From Hyalangium ruber (GTDB lineage: Bacteria > Myxococcota > Myxococcia > Myxococcales > Myxococcaceae), in contig NZ_JAXIVS010000001.1 of the NCBI RefSeq assembly GCF_034259325.1, forward strand, positions 1,116,001 through 1,180,000: DNA of 64,000 nt, in the 5' to 3' direction. A model generated the notes under the pieces. It was not told the DNA's origin. It was given only the letters and a program-made list of their open reading frames with translations, and ran no database searches. Shown here in pieces: positions 1 through 9,526 of the stretch (the stretch's first letter is position 1; each line of letters opens with the position of its first letter). A program made the translations under genes and the position numbers.

Positions 1-104
1 TAGGAAAAGCGGGCATATGCAACTTCCACCCAGAGTGGCAGATAATGGTGTCAGTGTCTCTCTCTCCCCTTGCCCGGGGAGCCCTTCCTGACAGGAGTTC
101 CCCC

Positions 105-821
105 ATGGATCCCATCGGCCGCCGACCCTCGACCCTCCGGCCTTCCTCCACTCCTGCGCAGGCGGAGACCCGCCCCACGGCGAACACCCCCCGCACCGCT
201 CCGGCCAACGCCGTGGGCTACGTGCAGCGCAGCAGCTTCGACGCGCCCGTCACCCAGGCGGCCCCCTCGAAGCCGATTCCCGGCGCCTGGCGCGGCGGAC
301 CGGACACCCCGGTGGGCAAGGCCATCGCCGGGATGATCGAGCGCATGCGCGCCTCGGATGCCTCGGGCATCCAGATCAAGGGCGACACGATGGAGAGCCT
401 CTTCACGCGCGCCATCCTCGACAACAAGCACGTGACGAATGAGCAGCTCCTTGAGATCGCGAACGTGAAGCTGGAGCAGCTGGCCACCAGCCCCGAGGAT
501 CGCGCGAAGGTGTTGAAGAAGGTGCCCAACGCCCGGGAGCTGCCGGTCCACAAGTTCACCGTGGGCATGCTCGCCGCCGCCACGGGCATCGACCCCAAGG
601 CGCTGTCCGAGGCCTGCCCCGACCTGGGCCTGACGGGCGCGCCGGGCACCCCGCTGCTCTACGCCGCGAAGACCGAGCGGATGCAGCGCTCCACCGCCCT
701 GCACGACTTCACGGACTACCTGCGCGGCGCCGGCGTCAAGGGCATGAACAAGGCCGTGTGGGGCGTGGAGAACCGCGTCCTCTCGGCGGCCGTCAGCGCC
801 CTCGGCGGCGGTCGGTACTGA
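105..821 (+). CDS. hypothetical protein
   Basis: I do not recognise this 238-residue protein. The open frame extends upstream to 45, but ATG 105 is chosen because AGGAG (93-97) sits seven bases before it. Residues 1-60 are rich in Pro, Ala, Thr and Ser and are probably disordered. From about residue 65 on the protein looks helical and mixed-charge, with no signal peptide, membrane segment or known catalytic motif. It ends in a Gly-rich tip (ALGGGRY). It stands alone: the next gene is on the other strand. Confidence is high that it is a gene, and no function is proposed. Confidence 0.75.
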   Translation: MDPIGRRPSTLRPSSTPAQAETRPTANTPRTAPANAVGYVQRSSFDAPVTQAAPSKPIPGAWRGGPDTPVGKAIAGMIERMRASDASGIQIKGDTMESLFTRAILDNKHVTNEQLLEIANVKLEQLATSPEDRAKVLKKVPNARELPVHKFTVGMLAAATGIDPKALSEACPDLGLTGAPGTPLLYAAKTERMQRSTALHDFTDYLRGAGVKGMNKAVWGVENRVLSAAVSALGGGRY

Positions 822-848
822 GCCTCGGCTCGGACTTGCCGGACGCCC

Positions 849-1772
849 TTATCCGCTGGTGAGCCGCTGGCGGGCCACCTCGCGCCGTTTCGCGCGAGCC
901 TTGCCCGCCACGCCGAGCAGTCCCTTGTCGCGCTCCCAGCGCTCACGGGTGGTCGCATCCGCGCGCGGCCACCATTCGTTGAGCCCGCCTACCAGCCGCT
1001 GGCTCAGGTCCAACGCTCCGCCGAGCGCCACATGCACCGCGGCGGAGGTGGGGTCGGCCAGCGCCAGCCCTCGGAACGTCACCGCCAGCGCGAGCACCTC
1101 GTCCTGCACGGACTCGGGCCAGCCGGAGCGGCGGGCCACCTGCAGCAGCCAGCCGAGGAACGCCGCGTGGACATGGCAGTCCTCCACCGTGCGGAACGGC
1201 TTGAGGTAGCGCGTGTAGCCATCCCCAGGCAGCACCTCGTCCGGGGAGACGTGTACGTCGTCCAGCCGTAACTCCGCGTGGGAGATCTCCGGAATGAACG
1301 GTGGAGGTGGCAACGCGCTGAAGGTGAGGCCCTGGCGGCGCGCGTCGATCATCACCAGCCGGAGCCGGTTGCGGCCCTGCTCATCCTGTCCCTCGGTGGC
1401 GACCACGAAGAGGGTATCGGCCGCCGTGCCCAGGGTGACGAAGGCCTTGTAGCCCGTCAGGCGAAGCGCGCCCTCGCCGCCCATGAGGCGGGTCTGGATG
1501 GCGCTGGGGTGACCGCCTCCCGCCTCGGTGGCGCAGAGGGCCGCGCGATGGTCCGGCGACAGGCGGGGAAAGAGCGAGCGGAGGGCGGCGTGGTAGCCCG
1601 AGGCGAACGCGAAGCCGAGCCGGTCGGCCATGAAGCCTCCCGCGAGCGCCAGGTCCACCGGCGTGGCGAAGCGCGAGGCGAGGCCCTGGTGCTGACGCCA
1701 CCAATCCTCGAGGGAAGCGAGGGGCGCGGGCGTGGGAGGCGTCGTGAGCAGGAAGCGGAGGAGGTCGTCCAC
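849..1772 (-). CDS. acyl-CoA dehydrogenase-like protein, shortened
   Basis: This 307-residue protein resembles the acyl-CoA dehydrogenase family, FAD enzymes that desaturate acyl-CoA thioesters. What is visible is the middle beta-domain signature: CATEAGGGHPS near residues 80-90 and LTGYKAFVTLGTAADTLFVV near 105-124. Family members usually have about 380 residues. Here the N-terminal helical domain is short and no catalytic Glu can be placed in the C-terminal helices. It may therefore be a non-canonical or inactive member. The start is a GTG. It lies 50 bases downstream of the flavin disulfide oxidoreductase on the same strand, so the two are probably cotranscribed. Confidence 0.75.
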   Translation of the reverse strand: MDDLLRFLLTTPPTPAPLASLEDWWRQHQGLASRFATPVDLALAGGFMADRLGFAFASGYHAALRSLFPRLSPDHRAALCATEAGGGHPSAIQTRLMGGEGALRLTGYKAFVTLGTAADTLFVVATEGQDEQGRNRLRLVMIDARRQGLTFSALPPPPFIPEISHAELRLDDVHVSPDEVLPGDGYTRYLKPFRTVEDCHVHAAFLGWLLQVARRSGWPESVQDEVLALAVTFRGLALADPTSAAVHVALGGALDLSQRLVGGLNEWWPRADATTRERWERDKGLLGVAGKARAKRREVARQRLTSG

Positions 1773-1822
1773 AGGGTCACTCTAAGCGCTGGGAAGGCGC
1801 GCGGGAGGCTTTGGATTGGCGT

Positions 1823-3211
1823 TCAGAGCCCGTAGGCCTCCAGCAACCTCAGCCACACCTCGCTCACCGTAGGGAAGGAGGGCACCGCGTGCCAGAGCGT
1901 GTCCAGCGGCACCTCGCCCGCCACGGCGATGGTGGCCGCGTGCAGCAGCTCGCCAATCCCCGGCCCCGTGAATGTCGCTCCGACGATGACCCGGCGGCGT
2001 TCGTCCACCACCAGCATCGCCGTCCCGCCGAGCCCTGGCCCGAGCAGCGACGTGCCCGCCACACTTCCCAGGGAGGTTAGGACCGTGCGGACATTCAGCC
2101 CCCGCTCGCGGGCCTGCGCTTCGGTGAGCCCCACGGAGGCCACCTGCGGGTGCGTGAAGATGACCTGCGGCGTGGCCTTCGCGTCCGCCCAGGCCCGTAC
2201 CTCCTTGCCCGCGATGTGATCCCCCGCCAACCGCGCCTGGTACTTGCCCATGTGCGTGAGCAGGTTGCGCCCGTTCACGTCTCCGCAGGCATAGAGCCAC
2301 CCGCCCTCCACGCTCTTCGCGCGGAGCTGATCATCCACCTCCACCGGCTTGCCCGGCGTGAGCCCCACCGTCTCCAGCCCCAGCTCCGCCGTGTTCGCCA
2401 CGCGGCCCATGGCCACCAGCAGCTCGTCCGCGCGCACCACCTCCCCCGTGGAGAGTGTCACCGTCACCTCCCCCCGTCCGCCGGGCCGCTCGACACGCGT
2501 GGCCTGGGTGCCCAATCGCACGGTGACGCCACTGTCCCGCAGCGCCTGCTCCACCTCTTGACTCACGAAGGGCTCGAAGCGGGAGAGCAACCCTCTGCCG
2601 CGCTGCGCCAACGTCACTTCGGCGCCCAGCGAGCGCCAGGCCTGCGCCAGCTCCACCGCCACCGCTCCGCCCCCGAGGACCACCAGCCGCCGTGGCACCT
2701 GCTTGGCCGCCGTGCCCTCGCGGTTGTCCCAGGGCCGCGCCTCTTTCAAACCCGGGACGTCCGGCAGGCGCGGCCGACTGCCCGTGGCCAGCACCACCGC
2801 CTTGCGCGCCATCAGCTCGCGAGCACCGCCGCTGCCCTCTACACGCACCGTGCGCGGGCCACTCAACCTCCCGTGCCCTCGCACCACGGTGAGCTTCGCG
2901 CCCTCGGCCCACTTCACCTGGGAGTCGTCCTTGTAGCCCTGGACCATGGCGTCCCGGCGCTCGAGCACCGCTCGCGCATCGATCGCGCCCTTCACCGTCT
3001 CCCCGACTCCAGGAGCGTGCCTCGCCAGCCACTGGGCTTCAGCGGGCCTGAGCAACGCCTTGCTCGGAATGCAGGCCCAGTAGGAGCACTCGCCGCCGAG
3101 CAGCTCCCGCTCCACCAGCGCTACCGAGAGCCCCGCCGCCGCCGCCCGTGCCCCCACGTTCTCTCCTGTGGGACCTCCGCCGATAACCACCACATCGAAC
3201 GTCTCAGCCAT
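1823..3211 (-). CDS. FAD-dependent pyridine nucleotide-disulfide oxidoreductase (dihydrolipoamide dehydrogenase-like)
   Basis: This 462-residue flavoprotein has the full two-dinucleotide-fold layout. The N-terminal FAD fold contains GGGPTGENVGARAAA (11-25). The redox-active pair is Cys42 and Cys47 in GGECSYWACIPSK. A central NAD(P) fold contains VVLGGGAVAVELAQ, a second FAD motif reads YACGDVNG, and a dimerisation domain follows. Near the C-terminus the family's usual HPTxSE, whose His is the catalytic base, reads FPTVSE, so it may not act on dihydrolipoamide. It could be a quinone, metal or unknown disulfide reductase. The ATG is preceded by a GGGGGG-containing ribosome site nine bases upstream. 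It is the first gene of a pair with the acyl-CoA dehydrogenase-like gene. Confidence 0.88.
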   Translation of the reverse strand: MAETFDVVVIGGGPTGENVGARAAAAGLSVALVERELLGGECSYWACIPSKALLRPAEAQWLARHAPGVGETVKGAIDARAVLERRDAMVQGYKDDSQVKWAEGAKLTVVRGHGRLSGPRTVRVEGSGGARELMARKAVVLATGSRPRLPDVPGLKEARPWDNREGTAAKQVPRRLVVLGGGAVAVELAQAWRSLGAEVTLAQRGRGLLSRFEPFVSQEVEQALRDSGVTVRLGTQATRVERPGGRGEVTVTLSTGEVVRADELLVAMGRVANTAELGLETVGLTPGKPVEVDDQLRAKSVEGGWLYACGDVNGRNLLTHMGKYQARLAGDHIAGKEVRAWADAKATPQVIFTHPQVASVGLTEAQARERGLNVRTVLTSLGSVAGTSLLGPGLGGTAMLVVDERRRVIVGATFTGPGIGELLHAATIAVAGEVPLDTLWHAVPSFPTVSEVWLRLLEAYGL

Positions 3212-3304
3212 GGGTGTTGCCCCCCTCGTACGCCCTGCCTACGCGGCGCCGGACGCCTCGCCAAGGCGCGTCGAGAGCGACTGAGATGAGGACGACAGAC
3301 ACAT

Positions 3305-3324
3305 GCCTCTGCCGAGGCGTTTTT
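3305..3324 (+). promoter_or_regulatory. small hairpin followed by T-run in tolC leader
   Basis: GCCTC-TGCC-GAGGC forms a five-base-pair stem, followed by GTTTTT. It reads like a weak intrinsic terminator on the plus strand. Because it lies about 50 bases upstream of the outer-membrane efflux gene and no plus-strand gene precedes it, it would be a leader attenuator if real. The stem is short, so chance is a serious alternative. Confidence 0.25.
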
Positions 3325-3376
3325 AACCTTTAGTCACTTCCGGGGTTTTCCTCTTGTGGTACCACCTCCAAAGAAG

Positions 3377-4713
3377 ATGCCCACCTCATCCTGGACTCTG
3401 AGTCAACGAGGGTATCTGGCCTCCCTCTCCCTGGGGCTCCTGGTGCTGGCCCTCACGCCCGCCACCAGCGCCGCTCAGCAAGAGCAGGAGCCCGGCTGGG
3501 TCAGCATGTCGCTCGAGGAGGCTCGCACTCGAGCGCTCAAGTACAGCCCCCAGATCGCCCAGGCCTCCGGGGCCATCCGCACCGCCCAGGCGGCCGAGCG
3601 GACCGCCTTCGGCGCCTACCTGCCCAGCCTCTCCGTCTCCGCGGGGAGTTCCCTGGCCAGCAGCGAGCGCTTCAACCCGGACACCAACACCCCCGTCACC
3701 GGCTCCAGTGACTCCTACAACGCGGGGCTCTCGGCGAGCTGGGATGTCTTCACCGGCTTCCGCCGGCGCAACACGAAGAAGCAGGCCGAGGCCAACACCC
3801 ATGCCGCGCAGGCCCAGCTCGTCGAGCAGCGCTTCAGCGTGGCGCTCTCCGTCGAGCGCTCCTTCTTCGATGGGTTGCGCGCCGAGGAACTGATGGTCGT
3901 GGCGCGCGCCCGCATCGAGCGAGCCCAGGAGGGCGTTGGAGCCGCCGAGCGCCGCCTGGCCGTGGGCTCGGCCACCCGCTCGGACGTGCTGCGCTCCCAG
4001 CTCGAACTCAACACGGCCCGCGAGTCCCTGCTCCAGCTCGAGAACCAGCGCTACACCGCGGGCCTCTCCCTGGGCCGGCTCGTCGGCGTGGAGGGCCCCG
4101 TGGACCCCGCGCCCTCGGGCCCCACCGAGCCCACCCCGCTCGAGGAGTCGGGCGCGGCGCTGGTGGCCTCCCTCGTGTCCGCGGCGCCCTCCGTCCGGGC
4201 GGCCGAGGCGATCGTGGTAGCCGCCGAGGCGAGCATCGGCGTGGCGCGCGCCCAGTACCTGCCCTCCGTCCGGCTCTCGGCGGGCTACGACTGGTTCAAT
4301 GACGATCCGGTCCCCGCCGGAGGACGCACGAGCTGGTCCGTCCGGCTCGGCCTGTCCTACCCGATCTTCGACGGCTTCCAGCGGGACGCGAACGAGATCC
4401 GCGCCCGGACCCAGGCGGAGATCGCCCAGTCCCAGCTCGCCGACGTGCGGCGGTTGGCCCGAGCCGAAGCCGAGCGGGTGCTGAGCCTGCTCAAGCTGGC
4501 CGAGGAGCGTATCTCCCTGGCCCGGCAGGCGGTGCAGGTGGCGCAGGAGGACTTGCGTGTCCAGCAGGAGCGCTACCGCCTCGGTGCCACCACCATCCTG
4601 GAGCTGCTGACGTCCCAGTCCGCCCTGGTCGAGGCGGAGAACAACCTCGTGAGCCTGCGCTTCGACTACCAGCTGTCGCGCGCCGAGCTCGAAGCCATCG
4701 CCGGGAGGGAGCT

Positions 4714-4717
<4 letters not shown>
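3377..4717 (+). CDS. TolC-family outer membrane efflux protein
   Basis: TolC proteins form trimeric outer-membrane ducts for tripartite efflux pumps. This one has a signal peptide (hydrophobic stretch [19 protein letters not shown]) and then two repeated outer membrane efflux domains rich in long Ala/Glu/Arg helices. The helices carry motifs such as [19 protein letters not shown] in the first half and [19 protein letters not shown] in the second. The length, about 446 residues, is normal. ATG 3377 is used; an in-frame GTG at 3356 is possible. The stop codon overlaps the start of the ATPase gene, so it is the first gene of a four-gene efflux operon. The substrate is unknown. Confidence 0.92.
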
Positions 4718-5460
<743 letters not shown>

Positions 5461-5494
5461 GTGGGGCAACCTCGCACGGCGGGAGAATCGCAAC

Positions 5495-6886
5495 ATGAAG
5501 AAGGTCGCCCTCATCGTTGGAGCGCTCCTCGTCATCGGAGCCGCGGTGTACTTCGTGCGCGGCCGCGCCCAGAAGCAGACACCCCAGAACACACTGCCCG
5601 TGGCCGTGGCCGAGCGCAGGAACCTGGAAGTCATGGCCGAGGCCGCCGGGCTGCTGGAGCCCATCCGGGTGGTGGAGGTGAAGTCGAAGGCCTCCGGTGA
5701 GGTCCTGCGCGTCCTCGTGGAGACCGGCAGCCAGGTGGAGCAAGGCACGCTGCTGGCGGAGATCGACCCACGGGACGTGCAGAACGCCCTGACGCAGGCC
5801 CAGGCGGACCTGGAGTCCGCGCGCGTGCGCCTGAGCACCGTGGACGCCCAGAAAGGCCGAATGGAGGCACTGCGGGCTTCGGGGGTCGTCACCCAGCAGG
5901 AGTACGAGACGGCGATCGACTCGGCGGCCAGCGCCCGTGCGGCGCTGGTCCGCGCCGACACCAACCTGCAGCTGGCCCGGGAGCGCAGGCAGGATGTGAC
6001 GATCCGCGCGCCGATCAACGGCACCGTCCTGGAGCGCGGCATCGAGCCCGGCATCATCATCGCCTCGGCGACCTCCAACGTGTCCGGCGGCAACACGCTG
6101 TTCAAGATGGCGGACCTGTCGGTGATGCAGGTTCGCGCGAAGATCGATGAGACCGACATCGGGAAGATCCAGCCCGGAATGGAAGCCCGGGTGTCGCTGG
6201 AGGCCTACCCGGGTCGCACCTTCATGGGTGAAGTCGTGAAGGTGGAGCCGCAGGCGGTCGTCGAGCAGAACGTGACGCTCTTCCCGGTGCTCATCCGCAT
6301 GCAGAACCCGGAGGGGCTGCTCAAGCCGGGCATGAACGCGGAGGTCGCCATCGAGATCTCCAGCCGCCGGGATGTCGTCACCATCCCCAACACGGCGGTG
6401 CTGGGGCTGCGGGACGCTCCAGCCGTCGCCTCCATCGTGGGGCTGGACGAGGCGACCGTGCGCGCGACCCTGCGCCCCAGCGGCGCGAACCCGGCGAACG
6501 ACGCCGACGCGGGCACCCCTCCTCCCGGAGACCTCGACGGAGGAACCGCCCAGGCGCGCGCCCCCCGCGAGCGGCGCTCGGGAGGAGACTCGAGCCGGCG
6601 CCCTGGGGCCGTCTTCGTGCAGGGTCAGACCGGCACCGAGGTGCGCCGGGTCACCCTGGGCATGAGTGACTGGGAGTACACCGAGGTCACCAGCGGCCTG
6701 GAGGCCGGAGAGCAGGTGCTCCTCGTCGCCGTGGCGCAGCTCCAGCAGCAGCAGCAGCAGAGCCTGGACCGGATGCGGCAGCGGACCGGCGGCATCATCC
6801 CCGGCGCGGGAGGTGGCGCTCGCGGCGGTGGCGGCGGCGGGGGTGGTGGCGGCGGCGCGGGCAGCAGTGGCGGCGGGCGGAGGTAA
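5495..6886 (+). CDS. HlyD/MacA-type periplasmic adaptor
   Basis: Membrane fusion proteins bridge an inner-membrane transporter to TolC. The 463-residue protein starts with an uncleaved anchor or signal (VALIVGALLVIGAAVYFV). Next come a biotinyl-lipoyl half motif (VVEVKSKASGEVLRVLVETG), an alpha-helical hairpin rich in Ala/Gln/Arg, the second lipoyl half (VTIRAPINGTVLERGIEPG) and beta-barrel segments. Two oddities stand out: a polyglutamine run near residue 418, and a glycine-rich tail over the last 28 residues that MacA lacks. A GGGAG site precedes the ATG. It sits between the ATPase and permease genes of the efflux operon. Confidence 0.93.
   Translation: MKKVALIVGALLVIGAAVYFVRGRAQKQTPQNTLPVAVAERRNLEVMAEAAGLLEPIRVVEVKSKASGEVLRVLVETGSQVEQGTLLAEIDPRDVQNALTQAQADLESARVRLSTVDAQKGRMEALRASGVVTQQEYETAIDSAASARAALVRADTNLQLARERRQDVTIRAPINGTVLERGIEPGIIIASATSNVSGGNTLFKMADLSVMQVRAKIDETDIGKIQPGMEARVSLEAYPGRTFMGEVVKVEPQAVVEQNVTLFPVLIRMQNPEGLLKPGMNAEVAIEISSRRDVVTIPNTAVLGLRDAPAVASIVGLDEATVRATLRPSGANPANDADAGTPPPGDLDGGTAQARAPRERRSGGDSSRRPGAVFVQGQTGTEVRRVTLGMSDWEYTEVTSGLEAGEQVLLVAVAQLQQQQQQSLDRMRQRTGGIIPGAGGGARGGGGGGGGGGGAGSSGGGRR
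6743..6884 (+). repeat. low-complexity coding repeats: (CAG)6 and GGC/GGT run
   Basis: Six consecutive CAG codons occupy 6743-6760, and a run of Gly codons (mostly GGC, GGT, GGG) fills about 6811-6884 at the 3' end of the adaptor gene. Both are in frame and encode polyglutamine and polyglycine. Such tracts are prone to length change by slippage. Confidence 0.8.
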
Positions 6887-6892
6887 GCGGCC

Positions 6893-8104
6893 ATGCTGAT
6901 CGGCGAGATCATCCTGGTCGCCTTCGACGCGGTCGTCGCGAACAAGCTGCGCTCGCTGCTCACCATGCTGGGCATCGTCATCGGCATCGCGGCCGTCATC
7001 ACCATGGTGGCCCTGGGCGAGGGCGCCCAGCGCTCGGTGGAGGCCCGGCTGAGCACCCTGGGCGCCAATGTGCTCACCGTGCGCCCCGGCCAGTCGTTCG
7101 CCGGCGGCCTGGGTCGAGGCCAGGCGATGCTCTCCGTCGAGGACGCGGAGGCGCTCCGGCAGGCGCCCCAGTACATCCGGGCCGTCTCCCCCGAGATGGA
7201 GACCCGGGTCCAGATCGAGCACGGCACGAGCAACGCCAACCTCTCCGTCGTGGGGGCCTGGCCCAGCTACTTCACCGTGAACAACAACCAGATCGCCAAC
7301 GGGCGGCTCTTCACGGAGGCGGAGGACCGGGGCCGGCGCCGCGTCGCGGTGCTGGGCGCCCTGGTGGGAGCCCAGCTCGGTGGAGTCACGAGCGAGAGCC
7401 TCGTGGGGCAGACGCTGCGGATCGGCGGCGTGCCCTTCGAGGTCATCGGCGTGCTGGCGGAGAAGGGCTCCCAGGGCTTCTCCAACCCGGACGAGAGCCT
7501 CTACATCCCCCTGTCGACGGCGCAGTTCCGCGTCATGGGCAGCGACCGCGTGCGCTCCATCGCCGTGCAGGCCACGGGCGAGGCGGACATGGGCAACGCC
7601 ATGGTCGAGATCGACCAGATCCTCCGGCGCGAGCACCGGCTGCGCTCCGGCGAAGCGGCGGACTTCAACATCCGCGATCAGGCCTCGCTGCTGAGCACCG
7701 TCCAGGAGACGACGCAGACCTTCACCCTGCTGCTGGCCGGCATCGCCGCCATCTCGCTGCTGGTCGGAGGCATCGGCATCATGAACATCATGCTGGTGTC
7801 GGTGACGGAGCGCACCCGCGAGATCGGCCTGCGCAAGGCGCTGGGAGCCCGGCCCAACGACATCCTCTTCCAGTTCCTCATCGAGTCGCTGGTGCTGTGC
7901 ATGGCCGGCGGCGGGCTGGGGCTCCTGCTGGGGCTGGGCGGCTCGTACGCGCTCCAGCGACTGGCGGGCTGGCAGACCGCCGTGTCGCCGGAGGCCGTCA
8001 TGCTGGCCTTCGCCTTCTCCGCGTGCGTGGGCGTCTTCTTCGGGCTCTGGCCCGCCAGGCGCGCCGCCAGCCTCGCGCCCATCGAGTCGCTCCGCTACGA
8101 GTAG
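6893..8104 (+). CDS. ABC transporter permease, MacB/FtsX family
   Basis: This 403-residue inner-membrane protein has the four-helix MacB permease layout. Helix 1 lies at about residues 20-45 (LLTMLGIVIGIAAVITMVAL). A large periplasmic MacB core domain follows to about 270. Three C-terminal helices form the FtsX domain, with the family motif GGIGIMNIMLVSVTERTREI and the following LRKALGA. It works with the ATPase encoded upstream and couples to the adaptor and TolC, probably exporting a hydrophobic molecule, peptide or lipoprotein. The ATG lies seven bases after the adaptor stop. It is the last gene of the operon. Confidence 0.94.
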   Translation: MLIGEIILVAFDAVVANKLRSLLTMLGIVIGIAAVITMVALGEGAQRSVEARLSTLGANVLTVRPGQSFAGGLGRGQAMLSVEDAEALRQAPQYIRAVSPEMETRVQIEHGTSNANLSVVGAWPSYFTVNNNQIANGRLFTEAEDRGRRRVAVLGALVGAQLGGVTSESLVGQTLRIGGVPFEVIGVLAEKGSQGFSNPDESLYIPLSTAQFRVMGSDRVRSIAVQATGEADMGNAMVEIDQILRREHRLRSGEAADFNIRDQASLLSTVQETTQTFTLLLAGIAAISLLVGGIGIMNIMLVSVTERTREIGLRKALGARPNDILFQFLIESLVLCMAGGGLGLLLGLGGSYALQRLAGWQTAVSPEAVMLAFAFSACVGVFFGLWPARRAASLAPIESLRYE

Positions 8105-8107
8105 CCG

Positions 8108-8728
8108 CTACGCCCGCTTGCGGCTCTTGGCGGCCGTGCCCCCGCGCTTCGTCTTCTGGCGCGGGGCGTCCTTGGTGCGCGAGGCCTTCTTCGGAGCCTT
8201 CTTCTTCGAGGTGGCCTTCTTCACCGTCCGGGCGCGCTTGGGCGGCTTGGGCGGCGCGAGGATGGTGCCCCGGCACGTCTTCGCCCCGCAGCGGCACACG
8301 TAGAGCTTCTCCGACTCCTCATCCATGCCCTCGGCGCGCTCGTAGGCGTAGTCATAGGAGAGCTCCTCGCCGGCCTCGATGGTGCGCAGCGAGTAGATGT
8401 AGATGCGCTTGCCCTCGATGAACGCCTGGCAGTTGGGATCGCAGCTGTGGTTGATGAAGCGCGCCTCGTTGCCGTTGACGGCGGCATCCACCACGGTGTT
8501 CTCGTCCAGGGTGAAGAGGAAGGTGTGGTGGCGCTTCATGGACTCGTCGTCGTAGCGCTTGTCGGCCTCGTCCTGGGTGATGCGCTCACCGGTGTATTCG
8601 ATGATGCGCGTGCCCTTGCGGATGCGGCGCGTGGCGAAGGCGCCCGTGCCCTGGATGGTGGAGCGGCGCAGTTCGAACGGCGGAGGGAGCGAGGAGGAAG
8701 CAGGTTTCTTCGAGGTGGATTCGGTCAT
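8108..8728 (-). CDS. SET-domain protein-lysine methyltransferase with basic C-terminal tail
   Basis: SET enzymes transfer methyl groups from S-adenosylmethionine to protein lysines. In this 206-residue protein the SET core spans about residues 17-135. It includes RFINHSCDPNC (90-100) and ELSYDYAY (122-129), which form the cofactor and active-site pseudoknot. A post-SET zinc motif CRCGAKTCRG (145-154) follows. Residues 159-206 are almost wholly Lys, Arg, Ala, Pro, Thr and Ser, like histone H1 or bacterial histone-like tails, and suggest DNA or nucleoid binding. The stop codon lies four bases from the end of the convergent efflux permease gene. The substrate is unknown. Confidence 0.92.
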   Translation of the reverse strand: MTESTSKKPASSSLPPPFELRRSTIQGTGAFATRRIRKGTRIIEYTGERITQDEADKRYDDESMKRHHTFLFTLDENTVVDAAVNGNEARFINHSCDPNCQAFIEGKRIYIYSLRTIEAGEELSYDYAYERAEGMDEESEKLYVCRCGAKTCRGTILAPPKPPKRARTVKKATSKKKAPKKASRTKDAPRQKTKRGGTAAKSRKRA

Positions 8729-8830
8729 CGAGCGAATTGAGAACTACGGGGAAGACACCTGGAGCAAGACGCTCCATGAAAGGCGGTGTAGCGTGCCGCA
8801 ACTTGGACCCTCGATGAAAGGCGCTCGACG

Positions 8831-9202
8831 ATGAGGTTGTGGATTGTGCTGGGCGCGGCCAGCGCGTTCCTCTCGGTGGCCGCGGGAGCTTTTGGCGCCC
8901 ATGCGCTCAAGGCCCGGCTCTCGGCGGACCTCCTGACGATCTTCGAGACCGGGGCGCGCTATCACATGTACCACTCGCTCGGGCTCATCGCCGTGGGCCT
9001 CGTGGCCCAGGCGCGGCCCTCCCCCCTGCTCTCCGGGGCCGGCTGGGCGATGCTGGCCGGCATCGTCCTGTTCTCCGGCAGCCTGTACGCGCTGGCGCTT
9101 ACGGGCGTACGCGTGCTGGGCGCCATCACCCCATTGGGCGGGCTTGGCTTCCTCGTGGGCTGGGCGCTGCTGGCCATGGGGGCCTGGCGCCAGGGGAGCT
9201 GA
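8831..9202 (+). CDS. DUF423 (YgdD-like) small membrane protein
   Basis: This 123-residue protein has four hydrophobic segments and matches the DUF423 family in length and sequence. The start carries AGAFGAHALK, followed by ETGARYHMYHSLGLIAVGL and the loop SGSLYALALTGVRVLGAITPLGG. The family's biochemical role is unknown. It is divergent from the SET gene, with about 100 bases between them. It ends six bases before the convergent 9209-9517 gene. Confidence 0.9.
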   Translation: MRLWIVLGAASAFLSVAAGAFGAHALKARLSADLLTIFETGARYHMYHSLGLIAVGLVAQARPSPLLSGAGWAMLAGIVLFSGSLYALALTGVRVLGAITPLGGLGFLVGWALLAMGAWRQGS

Positions 9203-9208
9203 ACTCCC

Positions 9209-9517
9209 TCAGCGCACCGGCGGGGGGATCCGGTACATCAGATCCACCTCCGAGTGGTTCCACAGGCCCATCGCCTCGCGCTGGACGATGAGGCACCAGC
9301 GCTCGTGCTCGGCGCTGGCGCGCGTCTGCTGGTACTCGGTCAGCTTCTTCGCGCGCACGGGGCCGCTGAGCGCGGGCAGTTCGCGCTCCAGCCGGGCCAA
9401 CTCGACAATCAGCTTCTCCAGCTTGTCGCCCGTACGCCGCAGGGCCGAGGCCTTCTCCTGCCGGATCTGGACCTCGATCGCCAGCGGCTGATCGACGGAA
9501 TAGCGAGGGGAGGACAT
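9209..9517 (-). CDS. hypothetical protein, small and helical
   Basis: This 102-residue protein is not recognised. The middle, about residues 15-75, is rich in Glu, Lys, Arg, Leu and Ala with coiled-coil-like spacing. The C-terminus is more aromatic (WNHSEVDLMYRIPPPVR). There is no signal peptide or membrane segment. It lies nine bases downstream of the stop-codon side of the DUF4032 gene, on the same strand, so it may be the last gene of that transcript. Its function is unknown. Confidence 0.75.
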   Translation of the reverse strand: MSSPRYSVDQPLAIEVQIRQEKASALRRTGDKLEKLIVELARLERELPALSGPVRAKKLTEYQQTRASAEHERWCLIVQREAMGLWNHSEVDLMYRIPPPVR

Positions 9518-9526
9518 GGCCTGAAA

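Noticed and set aside
6738-6886. Frameshift or sequencing error at the polyglutamine/polyglycine tracts
   Set aside because: The frame stays open through both tracts and ends just before the permease gene, so the tracts are read as real coding.
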